The notes under the pieces: model-generated
The model's input: only the letters and a program-made list of their open reading frames with translations
Databases searched by the model: none
Told to the model about the DNA's origin: nothing
DNA from: Periplaneta americana
Taxonomy: Eukaryota > Arthropoda > Insecta > Blattodea > Blattidae
Reading direction: 5' to 3'
DNA: 64,000 nucleotides
NCBI RefSeq assembly: GCF_040183065.1
Contig: NC_091125.1
Location: 118,220,121-118,284,120 of the forward strand
Shown: positions 12,801 through 27,800 of the stretch, piece after piece
Position numbering within the stretch: the stretch's first letter is position 1
Layout: each line of letters starts with the position of its first letter
Position numbers and translations under genes: made by a program

Positions 12801-15800
12801 AAATTTGATGTATTCTATTCATGTAGTTGAGTTAGAGCTTTAAGAGCAGAATTTGGAATTTTGTCTCTATGTCTGTAAGATCCGGAAGTCCACAAAACTA
12901 TATCATCTGCAAATAGTGCTGTTTTCATGTTTGATTCCTCTAATAGGGAGGTAAGTCATTTATATAAATATTGAATAAAGTTGTGCTGAGGACAGCGCCC
13001 TGAGGTAGACCTCGATATGTTTGTCTGTAACTAGAAAGTGAGTTATTGAATTTAGTGGCAATGAATCTTTGACTAAGGAATTCTGATATCCATCTGAACA
13101 TATTGCTGGAGATACCTAATTTTTGGAGTTTTAGTAATAATTTATTTCTCAAAACAGAGTCATATGCTAACTGAAGTCAATAAATATTGCTAAGGTATCT
13201 TCTTTCTTGTTAAAACTATCTTTTATTTCTTGGCCGAGGCGTATGACTTGTTCATTGGTAGAGTGTAGTTGTCGAAAGCCGGCTTGTTTTGGTGGTAAAA
13301 GATTTTGAGATTCTAAATACCAAGTTAATCTGTTGGAGATCATGGACTCCGTGGTTTTTGCTATCATGCTTAATAGTGCTATTGGTCGATAACTATTAAC
13401 ATTATGAGCAGGTGTTCCTTTTTTGTGAAGTTGATAGATTTGTTGTTACAAGGTCTGATGAAAATATGTATATCATTAAAATATGCTTTCATCAAGAATT
13501 TTAAATCTTACAGACTATTTTTTGTGGCTTGTGTGACATTCATATCTTTTTCTGTGTGTATTGGATAGATGATCCATATTGCTTTTTTAAAATCCTAGGT
13601 CTTCTTGAACTTCGATGGAATGGTTTGTTTTGCACTTTTCATAGTACAGCACTGGTAATTAAGATAATAGCTCAGTGGTCGGTACCCATATCGTCTTATC
13701 ACATGGCAGTCTGCTATTATTGATGCCACTATTGCTAGATCTGAATTTGTTGTGTTACCTGTGTAGTGGGTGAATGTTGGTGTGTCTCTAGTTTGGTAAA
13801 TCAATTGAGTCGGTGAATGAATTATCCTTTCTCATACTGAAATCATGATGTACAATGTGAAAAGACAAGTTCGTAGGACAATTTCAAATTCTCTGATATA
13901 TGTTTGAGCTGAATTCGTCAATCCTCCCAAATCATGTCATGCACAGCATGAAAATTTACTGGAGTGATTGCAGAGACAGATCTTCAAATATGGTGTTCAT
14001 CTCTTTGATCTCCATTCTTCCTACCTTAAATTTCGCATTCCCCCCCCCCCCCCCAACCCCCAGTGGCATATTATTTAAAAAATAGGTACTTTTATTTGAC
14101 AATACACAGTTTTATCAATTGAATTTTTATCAGACATAATTTCTTTAAAAATTCACAATATTAATTACCGTAATTCATTAAATTCTTGGAACACTGTATT
14201 TTCTCCATTGTTTTCTGATAAGCCAGTAAATATCTGCAATGTTATTAACACATTTATCTGATTGTCGATAGCTTTGTAATTCAGTATGTGCTGCAAGTTC
14301 ATATTTGAATCTTTTCTCTGTAGAGATCACAATTTGGTTCTGTATACTCGTAAATTCGAATTCTGAAGATTTGAGCTGCCAAACAGTCATGTTCTAGTTA
14401 CTAGTCTGAAGGTGCTACTGCTGTTCGTTCTCCTGGGGAATTAAGAATCAAATTTTTTCTATTATTTAAAATTTCGCACTAAGATTTATTTTCACTAACT
14501 TTTTAAATATTATTTAATATTGTCCATTTATAATTTTTCCTTTATTACCAAATATGGAGTAACTATTTATCAAAAAACGTACTCTTTTTCCATGTAACTG
14601 CTTTTGCTTTTGTTTATAACGAAGGTCCAAGGCTGTCTATACATCAGTAGTCCTTGGTATAGCATAGCAATGTTGAGGTTTATTGTTTTGTTTTCTTGTC
14701 TTAGTTATAAATGCAGAAAATGCTGCCCATCGATCGGAAAAATTTGCAACCATGGCAACGCGCACAAGACAGGAGTACCTGAAAGATCTTGCCAACAATT
14801 ACACGACCAGTACTGTTGTCGACCCAGGACAGAAATTCTGTAAGTAATAAAAACACTTGCAAGCTTGGACAAAATTGTATATTCATTTATTAGTTTGATT
14901 ATGTATTTAGTGACAAAGAACTGATAAATATATAAACACTTACGTGTATGCATGTGTGCACATGTTAAACTGTTTTATTATTTTTACGTATTTATCTCCC
15001 ATATGCATTTGTTTATATTTTTTAATATATATATTTTTTTATTGTTAGTTCAGTACTCTGTAGCTACTGCGTAGTTCAGGCAGTAGGTGCATTTGTCTAC
15101 TTATCCAGAGCTGCACTCAGGCATGGGTTCGTTCCCACTTGGGCTGATTATGTTTTTGTGGTTTTTTTTCGGAGGTTTTTCTAATTGTAAGGCGAATGTC
15201 AGCTAATTCCATTGTCAATGCTCGACTTCATCTTGCCAAATACCATCACACTGTCATCAAATCCATCAATGCTAAATAACCAATTTTGTTATATTAGTTG
15301 GCACATAACTGTCTAAAAAATGCATCGTTTATTTTATCTTAATATGAAGCATATGGTCAAATGACTCTTATGTTACATTTTGTCTGATGTTGAGTTTATA
15401 GTGAAATAGATGTCTCTGATTCTACTTTTGTCATTTAGCATATTAGGTTCCAGCACAACATCGTATTCTACTAGCTGAAAGACAGAGACATTCATTTGAA
15501 TAAAGTTCTGTGTTACAGTCGCACAGTATAAAGCACGTGGCCATTAGTCCTGTGTATCTTCAGAGCTGTGCTGTGTAGTGTAGGAAATATAACATTATAC
15601 TATTATTTACGAATTTGTTATGCAAGCTTCATAATTCTATATATTGAACCAACAGAATTAAACTGTTGCCTAAAATATAAAAAATTTTTGTGCACCATAC
15701 ACCAAAATGTATAATAAACTAAACATGGAGTCTTTAGACACGAATGTCTGTTTCCTTGAGAGTAGTACTGTTATGAAGATATGGCAACATTGCGTTATTT

Positions 15801-18800
15801 CAAAGCTAGTCTACCAATTACTTGTGGCTAAAATGGGAACTAACACTCGGTGTTGTTTGGTGGTTAAAAAGATATATATTCATAATACAGACTGGGGGAA
15901 CCATACACAAGCAATGAAATGACCGATATGATCTTGATTTATGGTGAAGTAAGAAACAATTCTGATGCTGCTGCTCGCACCTACACAGAACGTTTTCTTG
16001 CCCGACAACACTCAACTCCGAAAATATTTGTAGCATTGGAACATCACCTTAGGGAAACTGATCGCTTTGCACCTGTGATGAACAATGTCTCAGTTACGAT
16101 ACTCAATATCATGAATCAACAAAACATCACCATAACTACAAGACATGGCCAACTATGAATACATCTTTTTTTAACCACAAAACAACACCAACTGTTAATT
16201 CCCATTTTAGAATTGGTAGACTAGCTTTGAAATCACGCAATGTTGCCATATCTTGATAACAATGCAGTATCGACTATGCGTTTATATGACAAAATATGTT
16301 TGTTTTGGTGTATAGAATACTCTGCAATACTTTATAATACATAATTACTATTCATCCTGTATACTATAATTGAATTTAATATATTTATTTCATTTATCCC
16401 TGCAGCCATCATGTCATTCAGCAGTAAGAAGAAGGAGCGAGTCCGGCCTCGTTTCTTACCAGATGCCCTGCAGAGGGGCGCTATCTCATGGCAGGTAGTG
16501 CTGGATGACAGTGGGCAGGCAGCACTGGTGGACTGTTACCTGGGCATCTCCACAGATACCTTGGTTCTCATCGAGGAGCGTTCACGTGAGATAGTGTTTG
16601 TCATGCCATGCAAGGCCATCCTGGGCTGGTCCGCACAGACTAACAGGTTGGTGATAGTCATGGTTTCGATAGTGGTTCCTTGTAGTATGCAAGATGATTG
16701 AAGAAAGTATATCAGCACTTGACGAGCTTATTATGAGGCCATTTTGAATAAAGAAGTTCATACAGTTGTTCATTTGGGAATCTGCTTTCTGCGAATATGA
16801 GATATAGTAACAATAGTTTTGGTTGTTGATAATCAAGGCATATAGTAGTAAACTTGCGTAAGTATATAATAATAAAAAAATTAGCTGCGGTAAAATTTAT
16901 TATTATATGTAGTACTTATGTTATTTTTCTATAATGTACCTTGATTTTATCAGTATCTGAAATTGTTAAGAGTGAAATAATAAAGTTATTGAGAATCTGA
17001 TCCCCGTGGACAAATGTTTTTCCTCAAAATTACTTCAGAATAAGATATGTACATGACGATCACTAACTAGATTGTTGCTTATGTTAAAATTCACCTTGAC
17101 TATCCTTCATCTTGTTATCATCTGACTTGTATGGGTCCTGCTCCAGAAACAGAATTATACATGTCACACTACGAAAACCATGATTAAAAGAATTCCAATA
17201 AACCAGGCATCAGCAGTCAACCAACTAGCAGTTATTCATATTATTATTGATGCAGATGGTTACAATGAAATGCCCAGGCAGAAAAATGCAATATAAGCCT
17301 TTACAATTTTAATGAGTTACAATTTCCCTCTGGAAGCTAGTATAAACTTTAAATAGAGTTTAATGATCTCAGTGACTCTGAGAGAATTTGTATTTGTACC
17401 CCTACCAGCCATTGTTTATTATTATGACTATTGTTGGCTATTAGTAATTAGTTTGCAGTCATAACACGAACGTGCAGTTCTCAATCGGCAGCATGTTTTT
17501 GTTGTGAAAACATATTGAAAAACAAATTCCTTGAGTCAAACACAATGGACATTTCGAAGAGAATTCGATGTGCGCAATGTTTCAACCAGGCCAACGATTT
17601 TACACATGGCAAGAGAGCTGGAGACAATTGTCTTGCTCTTCAGTGAGAGTGGAAAAAGCAGACCTGCAATGAATGAAGATTGTGTTGATATTGTTCAAGG
17701 ATGTTTAGTGAATTCACCAAAGAAATCATTACACCGATTGAGCCAGGAGACAGGCTACTCATATGGCACATGTCAGAGAGTTGGAAAGAAATCGGGCTTA
17801 TGAGCATACAGAGTTCATGTAGTGCACGAATTGAAAGAACCAGATGCGGAAAAGTGATTGCGTTTTTGTCAGTGGTTTCATGCTCTTCATATTCCAAGCC
17901 TAGACACACTCTCCATAACTTAGTTCACAGATGAGACGTGATTTCACCTATCAGGCTACATCAACAGGCAAAACAGCACATATTGGGTTACTGAAAATCC
18001 AAATACATCCACGAAGCCCACTGCATTCTGAAGAGGTTGGAGTCTAGTGCGCAGTGTGAGCTACAGAATTGTTAGTCCCATTTTCTACAACACTACGGTC
18101 AGCACTCTGGTTTATGGGTTCATGACAGAAGGCTTCTTCCAGGAAGCTGGCGCAACATGTCATACATCTAACAATTCCATGAAACATAGCCAGCTTGTTC
18201 AGTGATCGCCTAATCTCGAAAAATCTGTGGCCCCCCAGATCGCCTGACCTAACTTCTCCGGACTTCTTCTTATGGAGCTACCTTTAGGACAGAGTATACA
18301 AGAATAGTCCGTGGTCACTTGCTGAACTCTGTAAGATCATTAGGAATGAAATCAGGAGCATTGACGAGAATCTTGCGGAATATAACACAACAAGTACAGT
18401 TGTGTATGGATGCAGGTGGAAGTCATTTTCAACATTTACTCTGATGAATCTTTCACAATTACTCTGTTACTCAGAGCAGATTGCACAGGTTTGCTATTAT
18501 TGGTTCAGAATTTATAAGTCATTAAAATTGTAAACGTTTATATGGATTGCTCTGTATTATGCAGTTTTGTTACATAGCTTGCACTGAACACATTCTGATT
18601 GCTACTCTATATGGTACTGTTGTATGGTCTTGACATTTGGTATCACTATTAGGTGTGTTTTTGTCATTTGTATGCTTTTTTCTAATTCGTCTCGGCGGCA
18701 TTGTGTACTCCATATTACTTTTTTTGACATGATTTTGGGAAACTATACATCTCTCCGTTTTTGCTAATTACTTTCATAAAATTAAACCTTTAATTAAGCT

Positions 18801-21800
18801 TTTTTTATTTCTGAAGCAAAGAAGAAAAACTTGCTGATGCTTTTTCTATTTCTTCGTTTATTCTTTCTTTGTATGAGAAGCACTGTCAAAAGTATATCTC
18901 CATCTATATCCATGTTCACTGAAAGACTGAAAAGTTCTTTACAAAAATCTAGTTTATTAAGCAGTGCTTCAAACGCGCATTCGGAGTTTCACCAGCAAGT
19001 CACTAGGTGGTGCTACTAATTGGCCTCGTCTGAAGGGACCCTTATATGCTGCACCAGACTAAGGAGTACATTTACTTTACTTTGCAATTTGATCCCCTTT
19101 AGTACACTTTTAACTTGTTTCTTCAGTATTGCCATTAAGTACCTGCCAGCATCACACGCAGCTTTTAGGAATTCTAAACTGTCTAAACATATTCCTAAGA
19201 TGTAGTTACACGAATATTCCATAGGTTATACTATAATATATAATTACATATTACATATTACATATTCTTTATTTGCCTGAAGGTACAAGAATACAAGAGG
19301 CCTCGTCAATGTGATAATATAAAAAACAATGTGTCAATATTTAAAATATTAAAAGAGTAAAAAATAATAAAATTTAACTAAAATACTACATCATTTTCAA
19401 AAAATTCATTCATATTATAAAAGGGATTATTTTGTAGCCATCTCTTAATCTGAAATTTAAATGTGTTTCATTAAGTGCCTTTATATTTGTAGGTATCTTA
19501 TTATATACTTTTATTGCAGTAATTACATAGCTTGATTGTGTTTTTTGCAACCTGACATGTGGTACATTTAATTGATCATTATTTCTGCAATGCAGATCTA
19601 CTATACTTGTATAATTAGTAATATTCTTGTTTACATACATTAAAAGTTAAAAAATATATAGATTGTAGACTGTCATAATCTTTTCATTTTTGAAAAGAGA
19701 TCTACATGATAGTCTGGGTGGTGACATTGTTATAATACGAACTGCTTTTTCTGCAGTAACAGAATGTTTGGAAGGTCAGAACTATTTCCATATAAAAGTA
19801 ATCCATATCTAATAACACTTTCAAATAGTGCATAGTAAACTTGTTTTAAATAATGTTTGGGAATCTTGTACATGATACTTCTCAAGAGATAAATTACTCT
19901 AGAAATTCTTTTACATACATAACTGACATAGCTATTCCACCATAGTTTAGGATCCAAATAGATACCCAGCATCTTTACAGATTCATTTATCACATTATTT
20001 TGGGTTTGTTTCAAACTTAGAGTTAACACATGAATTTTTTCATCATTAACAATAAATCCATTAATTAAAAACCACTTTCTTATTTCAGCAAATACAGCTT
20101 GCTTCATAAAATCTATGTTATGTTCACAATTAGCTGTAAAAGGTAACAGAAGATAAAACAGCAATTAACATGAAGGATTTACTATGTTAATGTCAACAAA
20201 CCTTTTTAATAGGATACATGAGTTAAGTTTTTTCTCTTTCCTCCATCTTCAAATGATCTATCAGAGCAGCTCTTTTAGCACTCTCAGGTATTGAACATAT
20301 CAGATGAATGTTGAAATACAGAATGAGATGTGACATGACTGGGTGTTTAAATTTCACTTCTGAATATGAAATAGAAGGGAATAATAATGCTTATAATAAA
20401 TCCTGTTGCAAGATTTATAAAATGCCAAGTTGAAAATATACTGTACTTCTTTGTGTGACAGAGTTGAATATGTATAAACAAATTTACGTTCTGGAGCTAC
20501 TCTCCAGTTTCTTAGACTTCCATAAACAGAATGTACCAATAATTCAATAAGTCATTTTTCAACACATGCTATTAGGCCTACATGCAATTGAGATGAGCTT
20601 ATGGTTTTGGTCATTGATAAAGAAAGAGAAGAAAATATCGGTTTCAAAACATGCCTGAGTTACACCTTGTACAAAGTGAAGTAAGATGCGAGATTTTGTG
20701 TTGCAGCTTACGCATATATCATCACCAAGGGGAGTGCACAACTCTGCACATGCGTGAGGGTGGGGACCGAGATGAGCTGATGGAAATCGTGGTGCGTCTG
20801 CGTGCAGTGACATCAGGCTGTGTGGCACAGGAGCTGTCCTTGCGTAGAAACCCTATGGGACAGCTGGGCTTCCATGTTCAGCCAGATGGGGTTGTCACCC
20901 AGGTGGAGAGCCTTGGTCTGGCCTGGCAGGCTGGCCTGCGTCAGGGTGCCCGTCTTGTTGAGGTTTGTGTGAATATGTACTGCTTTATCCTTCATAATAT
21001 TTTGAAGTCATACATTACATTTGAGTCGTCCATGGTAGTTTGGTGGATACTATGCTAGTGGTTGGTTTCAAGGTTCACGGATTCAAACCCAGCCAAGGAT
21101 AATGGGTTTGAAGCTTTTTTTTTTCTGTATTTCTTTTCCAAGTATAGATTCCTCCAGGAGGCAAGTAAAGCTGTGGATTTCGTGTCTTAGATTTACTACA
21201 CGTAAAACAACCCTGTCGCTAATAAAGGGTTCCAGGCAAAATTTTGTTGGCTGTTTCTCACTTACATAGAATTTCGACAATGCATTTGAAAGCATCGTTA
21301 GATAAAATCGTACTACTAGTTCCAAACATTTCTCCAATCTGCTTTTGTGGAAAATGTGTAAAGATATTTGGAAAGTATTGACTATCAAATATCATTCTTT
21401 CATAGTGTTTTACCCAAGGGCAGGTCTTTCACTGCAAACTCAGCACTCTTTTATCTTCCCATTTTCCATCTTCCTCTTAGTCTCCACATATGATCGATGT
21501 ATCTTAATGTCTCTCATCTGATATCTTCTTCTGCCCCGAACTTTTCTTTCGTTCACCAGTTCTTCCTGTATATCCTTCAATAGCCAGTTTCTTCTTAGGC
21601 AGTGGCTCAGCCAGTTTGTTTTTCTCTTACTGATCAATGCCAGCATTATTCTTTCTTCAGCCACTCATTCTAGTACAGCTTCATTTCTTATTCTCTCTGT
21701 CCATTTCACACTCCATTCTTCTCCATATCCACATTTCAAATGCTTCTAGTCGTTTCACTTCCCTTCGTCGTAATGTCCATGTTTCTGCCCCATACAATGC

Positions 21801-24800
21801 CACACTCCCCACAAAATACTTCACTAGTCTCTTACTTACTGGTAGTTATTTTTCCAGATGTTTCTTTGTCATTGCTAGCCTCATTTTCTAGTCTCTTCCT
21901 TGGTTATTTTCCAGGTGTCTGCAGAAGATACTCCTTTTTCCATTAAAAGCTTTCTTTGTCATTGTTATCCTCATTTTGACTTTCTGGCAGCATCTCATGT
22001 TACTACTTACACCACACCCCAAGTATTTGAGAAGAGTAAATGTGCAAACTTTGGTAAATACTGGTCAAAGCATGTAGATTTGTATTGAGAACATACATAC
22101 ATAGCCACTCACATTCACTTTTATATATTAGATACAGTGACATTGTATTTTAAACATTTGCCAGTTGGAATTTGTCTGCACCATGAAATCTGTTAGTGAT
22201 ATGTTTATGCATACATACACACACTTACACATTCATGTCTGCTGTAGTTTCCTTGATGTAATTTATGTTTTTAAAATGTGCAAAAAAAATGTTAATTAAA
22301 AGTTATTCAAGGTCTCGGGAGATAAGCAACTTTGTTTTTATATTTGCAGATATGCAAAGTGGCTGTGTCAACATTGTCCCATGATCAAATGGTGGACCTG
22401 CTTAAGACATCGATGATGGTGACCGTCACTGTCATCCCTGCTTTATCAGATGGGTCTCCAAGAAGGTTAGTTAATGAATGTTGTGGATAATTTTAAAATG
22501 AAAGAACTTCCCATGAAAGCACAGTAGTGCAGCTCCAATAACTTCACAACTTTGTTCCGAAAAGCAGGAAAGTGGGTAGAATGATACTTTGAAGGGACTT
22601 CTAGCACTCATTTTGTACAAAATCTTAGACCTTTGTTGAAGTTGTGGTAACAACAAAAATCTATGGCTTGTAGTAATCCATTACTTTACTTGCGTATAGT
22701 TAGAGAAACATGTAAACATTTAAATAATTTAATTATTATTCTTTTTCCTCTTTCAACTGTTATGTCTCCATTTTCTTCGTCCCCTGTTATTTTCCCTTTC
22801 TCTCCTCGTTACCCTCTCCTAATCATCGAACGTCATTTTTGACCTGACTGCAGCTGCTACTGCAATCACCACTACAACAATCAAGCATAAGAATTAAGTC
22901 ATGTAGGTCTTTTTTTTGTTTTGCCGAAACGTTTGAACTTGTTCAATGCACTTTACTTTTGCCTTCCAGTACTTCTCTTTCCAATAGGTCTGCAAATAAA
23001 AATTATTATTAATTTCGAAATATAGTTAGACGTTTTTCCAATGTCCCTCCCCCATCTCTCTCCTTGTGTCCATAATATGACCTTTTGTTGCTTAATTAAT
23101 TAAAGATTTTCATACAGTTACGTATATCTTCATTTCATTTTATTTATTTTCTAGACATGTCTGTCCTGCTATCTATCTCTAAAATTTAATTTTAATTCTG
23201 ACAGACAGAAAAACAAAAATGACAAGTTTGTTCCTTTCTTTAACTCATTGCTACCTACTCAATTTGTGTAGTAAATTTTCCGAGCTAATTTAATTCATTT
23301 CTTAATATATGATACAGCTTTGTTTTGGTAATTATATACGAGGGTCATTTCATAAGTCATGGCAACTATGTTATATCTTCCGAATAACCGAAAATGTGGT
23401 TAGTTCAGTATATATGTTTGAAAATCTGTACACTGTATATGGCACCACCAGATTGCGTCTGTCTGCATTGGTGGCTAGTTGACAGCACACGCAAAAGTTA
23501 ATATGCTACAGACTGTGCTCCAAGATGAATGCAAGTAAAGTTGAACAGCGGTCATGCGTGAAAATTGGAGATCTTGGAACACCTGCCTGTTCACCTGATC
23601 TCAGTCCATGCAACTTTGATCTCATTCTGAAATTGAAGAAGCTGCTGCGTGAGAAGCAGTTTGCAAACAGGGAGGACATCTTAACAGCGTTTCGACGAGA
23701 GGTGGTACACATAGACAAATCGCACACAGCTGATGGTATTAAATGCCTGCATTATCTTTGACAAAGCTATGTGAAAGTGTTGGAGAATTATATTGAAGGG
23801 TGTGTGTAATGTACTTTGTTTCATTTTGTGCATAATAAAACAATTATTTCTATTTACACATCTTTCAATTTCCCTTACCCATTACCTCCTTTATCCGGAC
23901 CCAGTTTGGTGCTAGCATTGCGAAGCACATTCCAGTGACCTCCAATCACATATAGTGAACTGCCTTTCCTGCAGCTTTATTGGCTGATATAATATAATTG
24001 CCATGACTTATGAAATGACCCTCGTTTGTATGAATATATAAAATAAAATATTTCCAATGCCAATTCTTGACTTTGTGTGTTGTGTGTGCTAACACTAACG
24101 ACAACGACAATGATTAATGGAGCTAATTCTAATTATAAAGACATGAAACTATTGTTACCCGAAAAAAATAAAAATGAAATTTTCATGAAAGAGTACTTAA
24201 AGAAAAAATAAAAGGATGATTAGACCATAGGTACCCTGCGATTTACAGAAATTTTTTTTTATCCTTCCTTGTATGTTAATATTTATCCTTAACTGTGTAA
24301 GTTTTTACCTGCTTCTTTGGAGATTGTGAAAGAGGGATTCCACACTATCATGGTTTATTTATTATACATGTTTGAGGAGTGATTTCAGTGCTTATTGAAA
24401 TTGTCAAATCTTCTTTCACTTAAACACTTTTCTCTTCAAAATGTTTCAAAATTCTGAATCCCAAACTCGTAAGTGTATGAAATTGATATTAAATTTAGAA
24501 ATTGAAAATTCCAAATTTTTAATTTAGAAATATTTAACTCTAAATGAAACTAAAAATCATCGTTTCTAAAGATGGGTATGGTATGAGAAGTTGATACATT
24601 AGTTATTCGGCGAATGACGAAGAAGAAGAATAAGCAATGCTGTTTATTTGTGTAGGGGATGCACGCTGCAGAATTGTCGGTATACCTTCACTAACTATGA
24701 GGGTGACTACGAGAATGTGACAACTGAGGCAGCGGGTGCAGTTCCAGGGAAGCACAGACGGCGCTATGAGAGAAGCTTCTCCCCACCGCGGTCTTCCAAC

Positions 24801-27800
24801 AGCTCTGGCTATGGTACTAGCTCCAGCAGCAAGTCCTTCACTGATCCACGCTTCCCAGCCAACTCTGAGGTTTGTACATCCAAAGTCAAATACAAAAAAA
24901 CACACTGGAGCACACAGTTACTCTGAAGTAGTGACATTATTACAGGTAATAGAAAGATTAAGTGATGTTCCTTCTCCTTTCCATCTTTTTCTTCAGCATT
25001 ACCAATTTTGTCCTGAACACCTGCACTTGTTAATGATTTATTCTGCTGAAAATGCAATGTTGTCACTCATTCTACCCGTGAGGAGTTGCAAATGACTGCA
25101 TTACATTATATGGACTCTGTATGCTCTCTTCGTGGGCGACTATTAGTCTAACAGCTAAGTGTTGGCTTTCCACACTGGCAACCTGAGTTCGAATCCCATT
25201 AGGTTCAAGTGGAATTTGTGATGGCCAATGGAGGGGGAAAGGAACTGGCCACCCTACCCTATTATCTCCTGGGCTAGTTGCCTCATAAGTGTTGCCTTGT
25301 TAGTATTACTTGTGAGGTTGAAACCTGTCTTCGGACAGTTGACTAAACAACAATTGTCCATTCAAACTCAAGAGTGAAATGTGATGTCAACAAATGCTAA
25401 TAATATCATTATGAGCTAATTTGCTTAATGCTTCCTATTGAGTGATATTTGGCACTTTGGACTTATTAGAGAAACAGCATTATAAATCATTGAACCTAAA
25501 TTTCATTGTTTTATCCTTGTATCTATAAATTTCTTGTCAGAGTTCAAAATATCGCCGATTGATTCATTAGAAACAATATGTTGGGATGTGAATTCCTTTT
25601 TCTTTATGTTCTCATAAGTTTGCAGAGTCTCACTGTCTGGGATTGGAACAGTACATTGTGAGGCATTGCATTGAGATGATAGTAAGAAAGTTGCTGAAAT
25701 CAGAATAGGAAGTGTTGATAAAATTACAGTCTCCATTCACAACATTTCCTTAAATTTGATACAGACAACATAATTTTACACTGTTCAGTGTTTTTACCTT
25801 TGTAACATTTTTTACTGATATATTTGAGATGTTTCGTAATTGTTAACCATAGGAAAGTATTATAATTTCCTATCCTTATTCTTGTTCATCTTTTGTTAGT
25901 TGGTCTGCTATTTAATGTCGTTGAAATGTTATAATTATGCAGTAGGTCCATTAGAAGTATATGGTTTCTCTTATTTTAATTAGTGTATCATGTTTCTGAT
26001 TTATCTTATTCTTGATTTGAGGATTGAAATTGGATGTTCTTATGTACAGTAAGGTTCAAAAAGAATGGGCTGGCTACAAATGTCTAAATTCCAGAAACAG
26101 AACAGTGTGCATGCCCAGCTCCTTGAAGCTCCAGTTCACAAGATGACACAATGTAAATGTGCTGTATTTTATTCTAAAATATGTTCTAAAATAAAACGAA
26201 GGGTTGATGCTAGCCGCATCAGGGCCTCTGAAGAGTGAAATAGCAGTAAAATTGATAAATGCTAAATCTATCGAAATGGAGTAAAAAATTTATCGAAATG
26301 AAGATGAACGAGAAAGCTACGTAATATGCCAGATTGACGTATGAGCCTTTGTAGCATAGGTGGCTTAAGCATTGATTTGAACTAGATAGCATTGGTTGTA
26401 GTAGGTTCGAATCTCCTGTAGTCTTAAGTTTTTACATTACAAATTTACCATAATAAGTTTTTATAAACACCATTTACACAAGTACCAAGTGGCGACATCA
26501 CCTGGAAGTCGATTGAATGATTGTATTTTCACCCTCCAACCAATGCCACCTACATCGTCCGCAACCAGCCAGTGCCCCTGCATCCACTTCAAGGACGAAT
26601 GCATTTTTCTGACAACATGCCCAAAGATTAAATAACAAGAGGGTATGTGTTTCTATTATACTAGCAGCACGGACACTGGGTGCTAGCGCGCCTGGCCATT
26701 GAATCTCTATAATAGGATAGCGTTCCTGATCACTGAATCTCTACAAAAAGCATACTATTAGATTGAAGCAAAGTAGGAAGTAACTTGAAAAGGAAAATCT
26801 TATCGATTAAGGAAATTCTGATTTAATAACATTAAATACAAATCATTTACTTACACATTAATGGCAGGACAGGAAGGGAGAGCGTGTGACCCTGTGCCCT
26901 TTCAAAGAAGCGTGCCTGCATGCACCATAAGCCCATGCTCAATAAATTAAAAAATTGATATAGTGTGTAGATGATGTGTAAGCATATAGTTGAACTCTCG
27001 AGGAGAAGGTATACAAATTCATACACTTTCGGGCCTTAGTTATAACTTTTAACACATGGCAAACCATAAAATAGTGTAATGAGGAATACCGATAGTGAAG
27101 TAACAAATTAAATATCGAAACACGAACATACCTTAGGTTTAAGATAAATATGCACAATAGTTTTCCCTGTTTAACTGTTAGTAAGTGAAAAGTGATATTC
27201 TGTTCACATTAATTTTTTCTCTCTATTTTCAAATTTGAACTAGTTTCTCAGTCATTGTCAGTAGTACATAATTGTTCCTCGCGTTCATAGGGTACAATGA
27301 CGAGCTCTTCGAGTGGACACTCGAGTGATGACCGCTGGTACGAGCTACTAGAACCAGCTGAGCCTGACATGTCTGTGATTGTCCGGGAGTCCCCGCCTCC
27401 ACCACTTCCAGCACGTCTCGGCTCGGGTGGTGGCAGTGCATTCCAGCAGGTGCCTCCTAAGCAGTCACAGCATGGTGGCAAACTGCCTGTGCAAACCAGT
27501 CACTCTCTGCCCCTCAGCCCAGCTGGCAATTATTCCCTTCCCCCATCAACATCCACAAGATACTCCACCACTGTGGACTATGAGTCCTCAGCACACCATG
27601 ACTTCAAGCTTGGTGAGAAGGTGACCTGCCTCAAGCCCCCTGGTGGGGAAACAAGGCCCCTCCCTCGCCCAGCTCTCGACTACCTCACACCTAGAACACC
27701 AAAGGTGAGAGACTTACAAGACAGTAGGCTGTGAAAATGAGAGTCAGGTATATGTAACTGATTAGGGATGATAGTGAACATTTTATTTTGATAGAAATGG

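Larger units (their letters stand above)
10771..13445 (-). pseudogene. Non-LTR retrotransposon with RT and RNase H, degraded
   Basis: Reading on the minus strand from 13445: [58 protein letters not shown], then the catalytic FADD at 12902-12913, [20 protein letters not shown] and the RT thumb (12287-12802). After the insertion at 11612-12099 comes an RNase H domain (10784-11608) with YTDG, GEIVAI, SDSKAAI and [12 protein letters not shown], then a CCHC-like [17 protein letters not shown]. Stops and shifts (near 12810, 12940, 13160) break the RT. 3' end has a (CAA)n tail at about 10771. No endonuclease part seen, so 5' truncated. Jockey/R1-like clade by domain order; exact clade not settled. 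In an intron, antisense to Sipa1l. Confidence 0.9.

Noticed and set aside
24736..25095. Second frame overlapping a Sipa1l exon
   Set aside because: Shadow of the real exon frame; it ignores the donor at 24870 and has no similarity.
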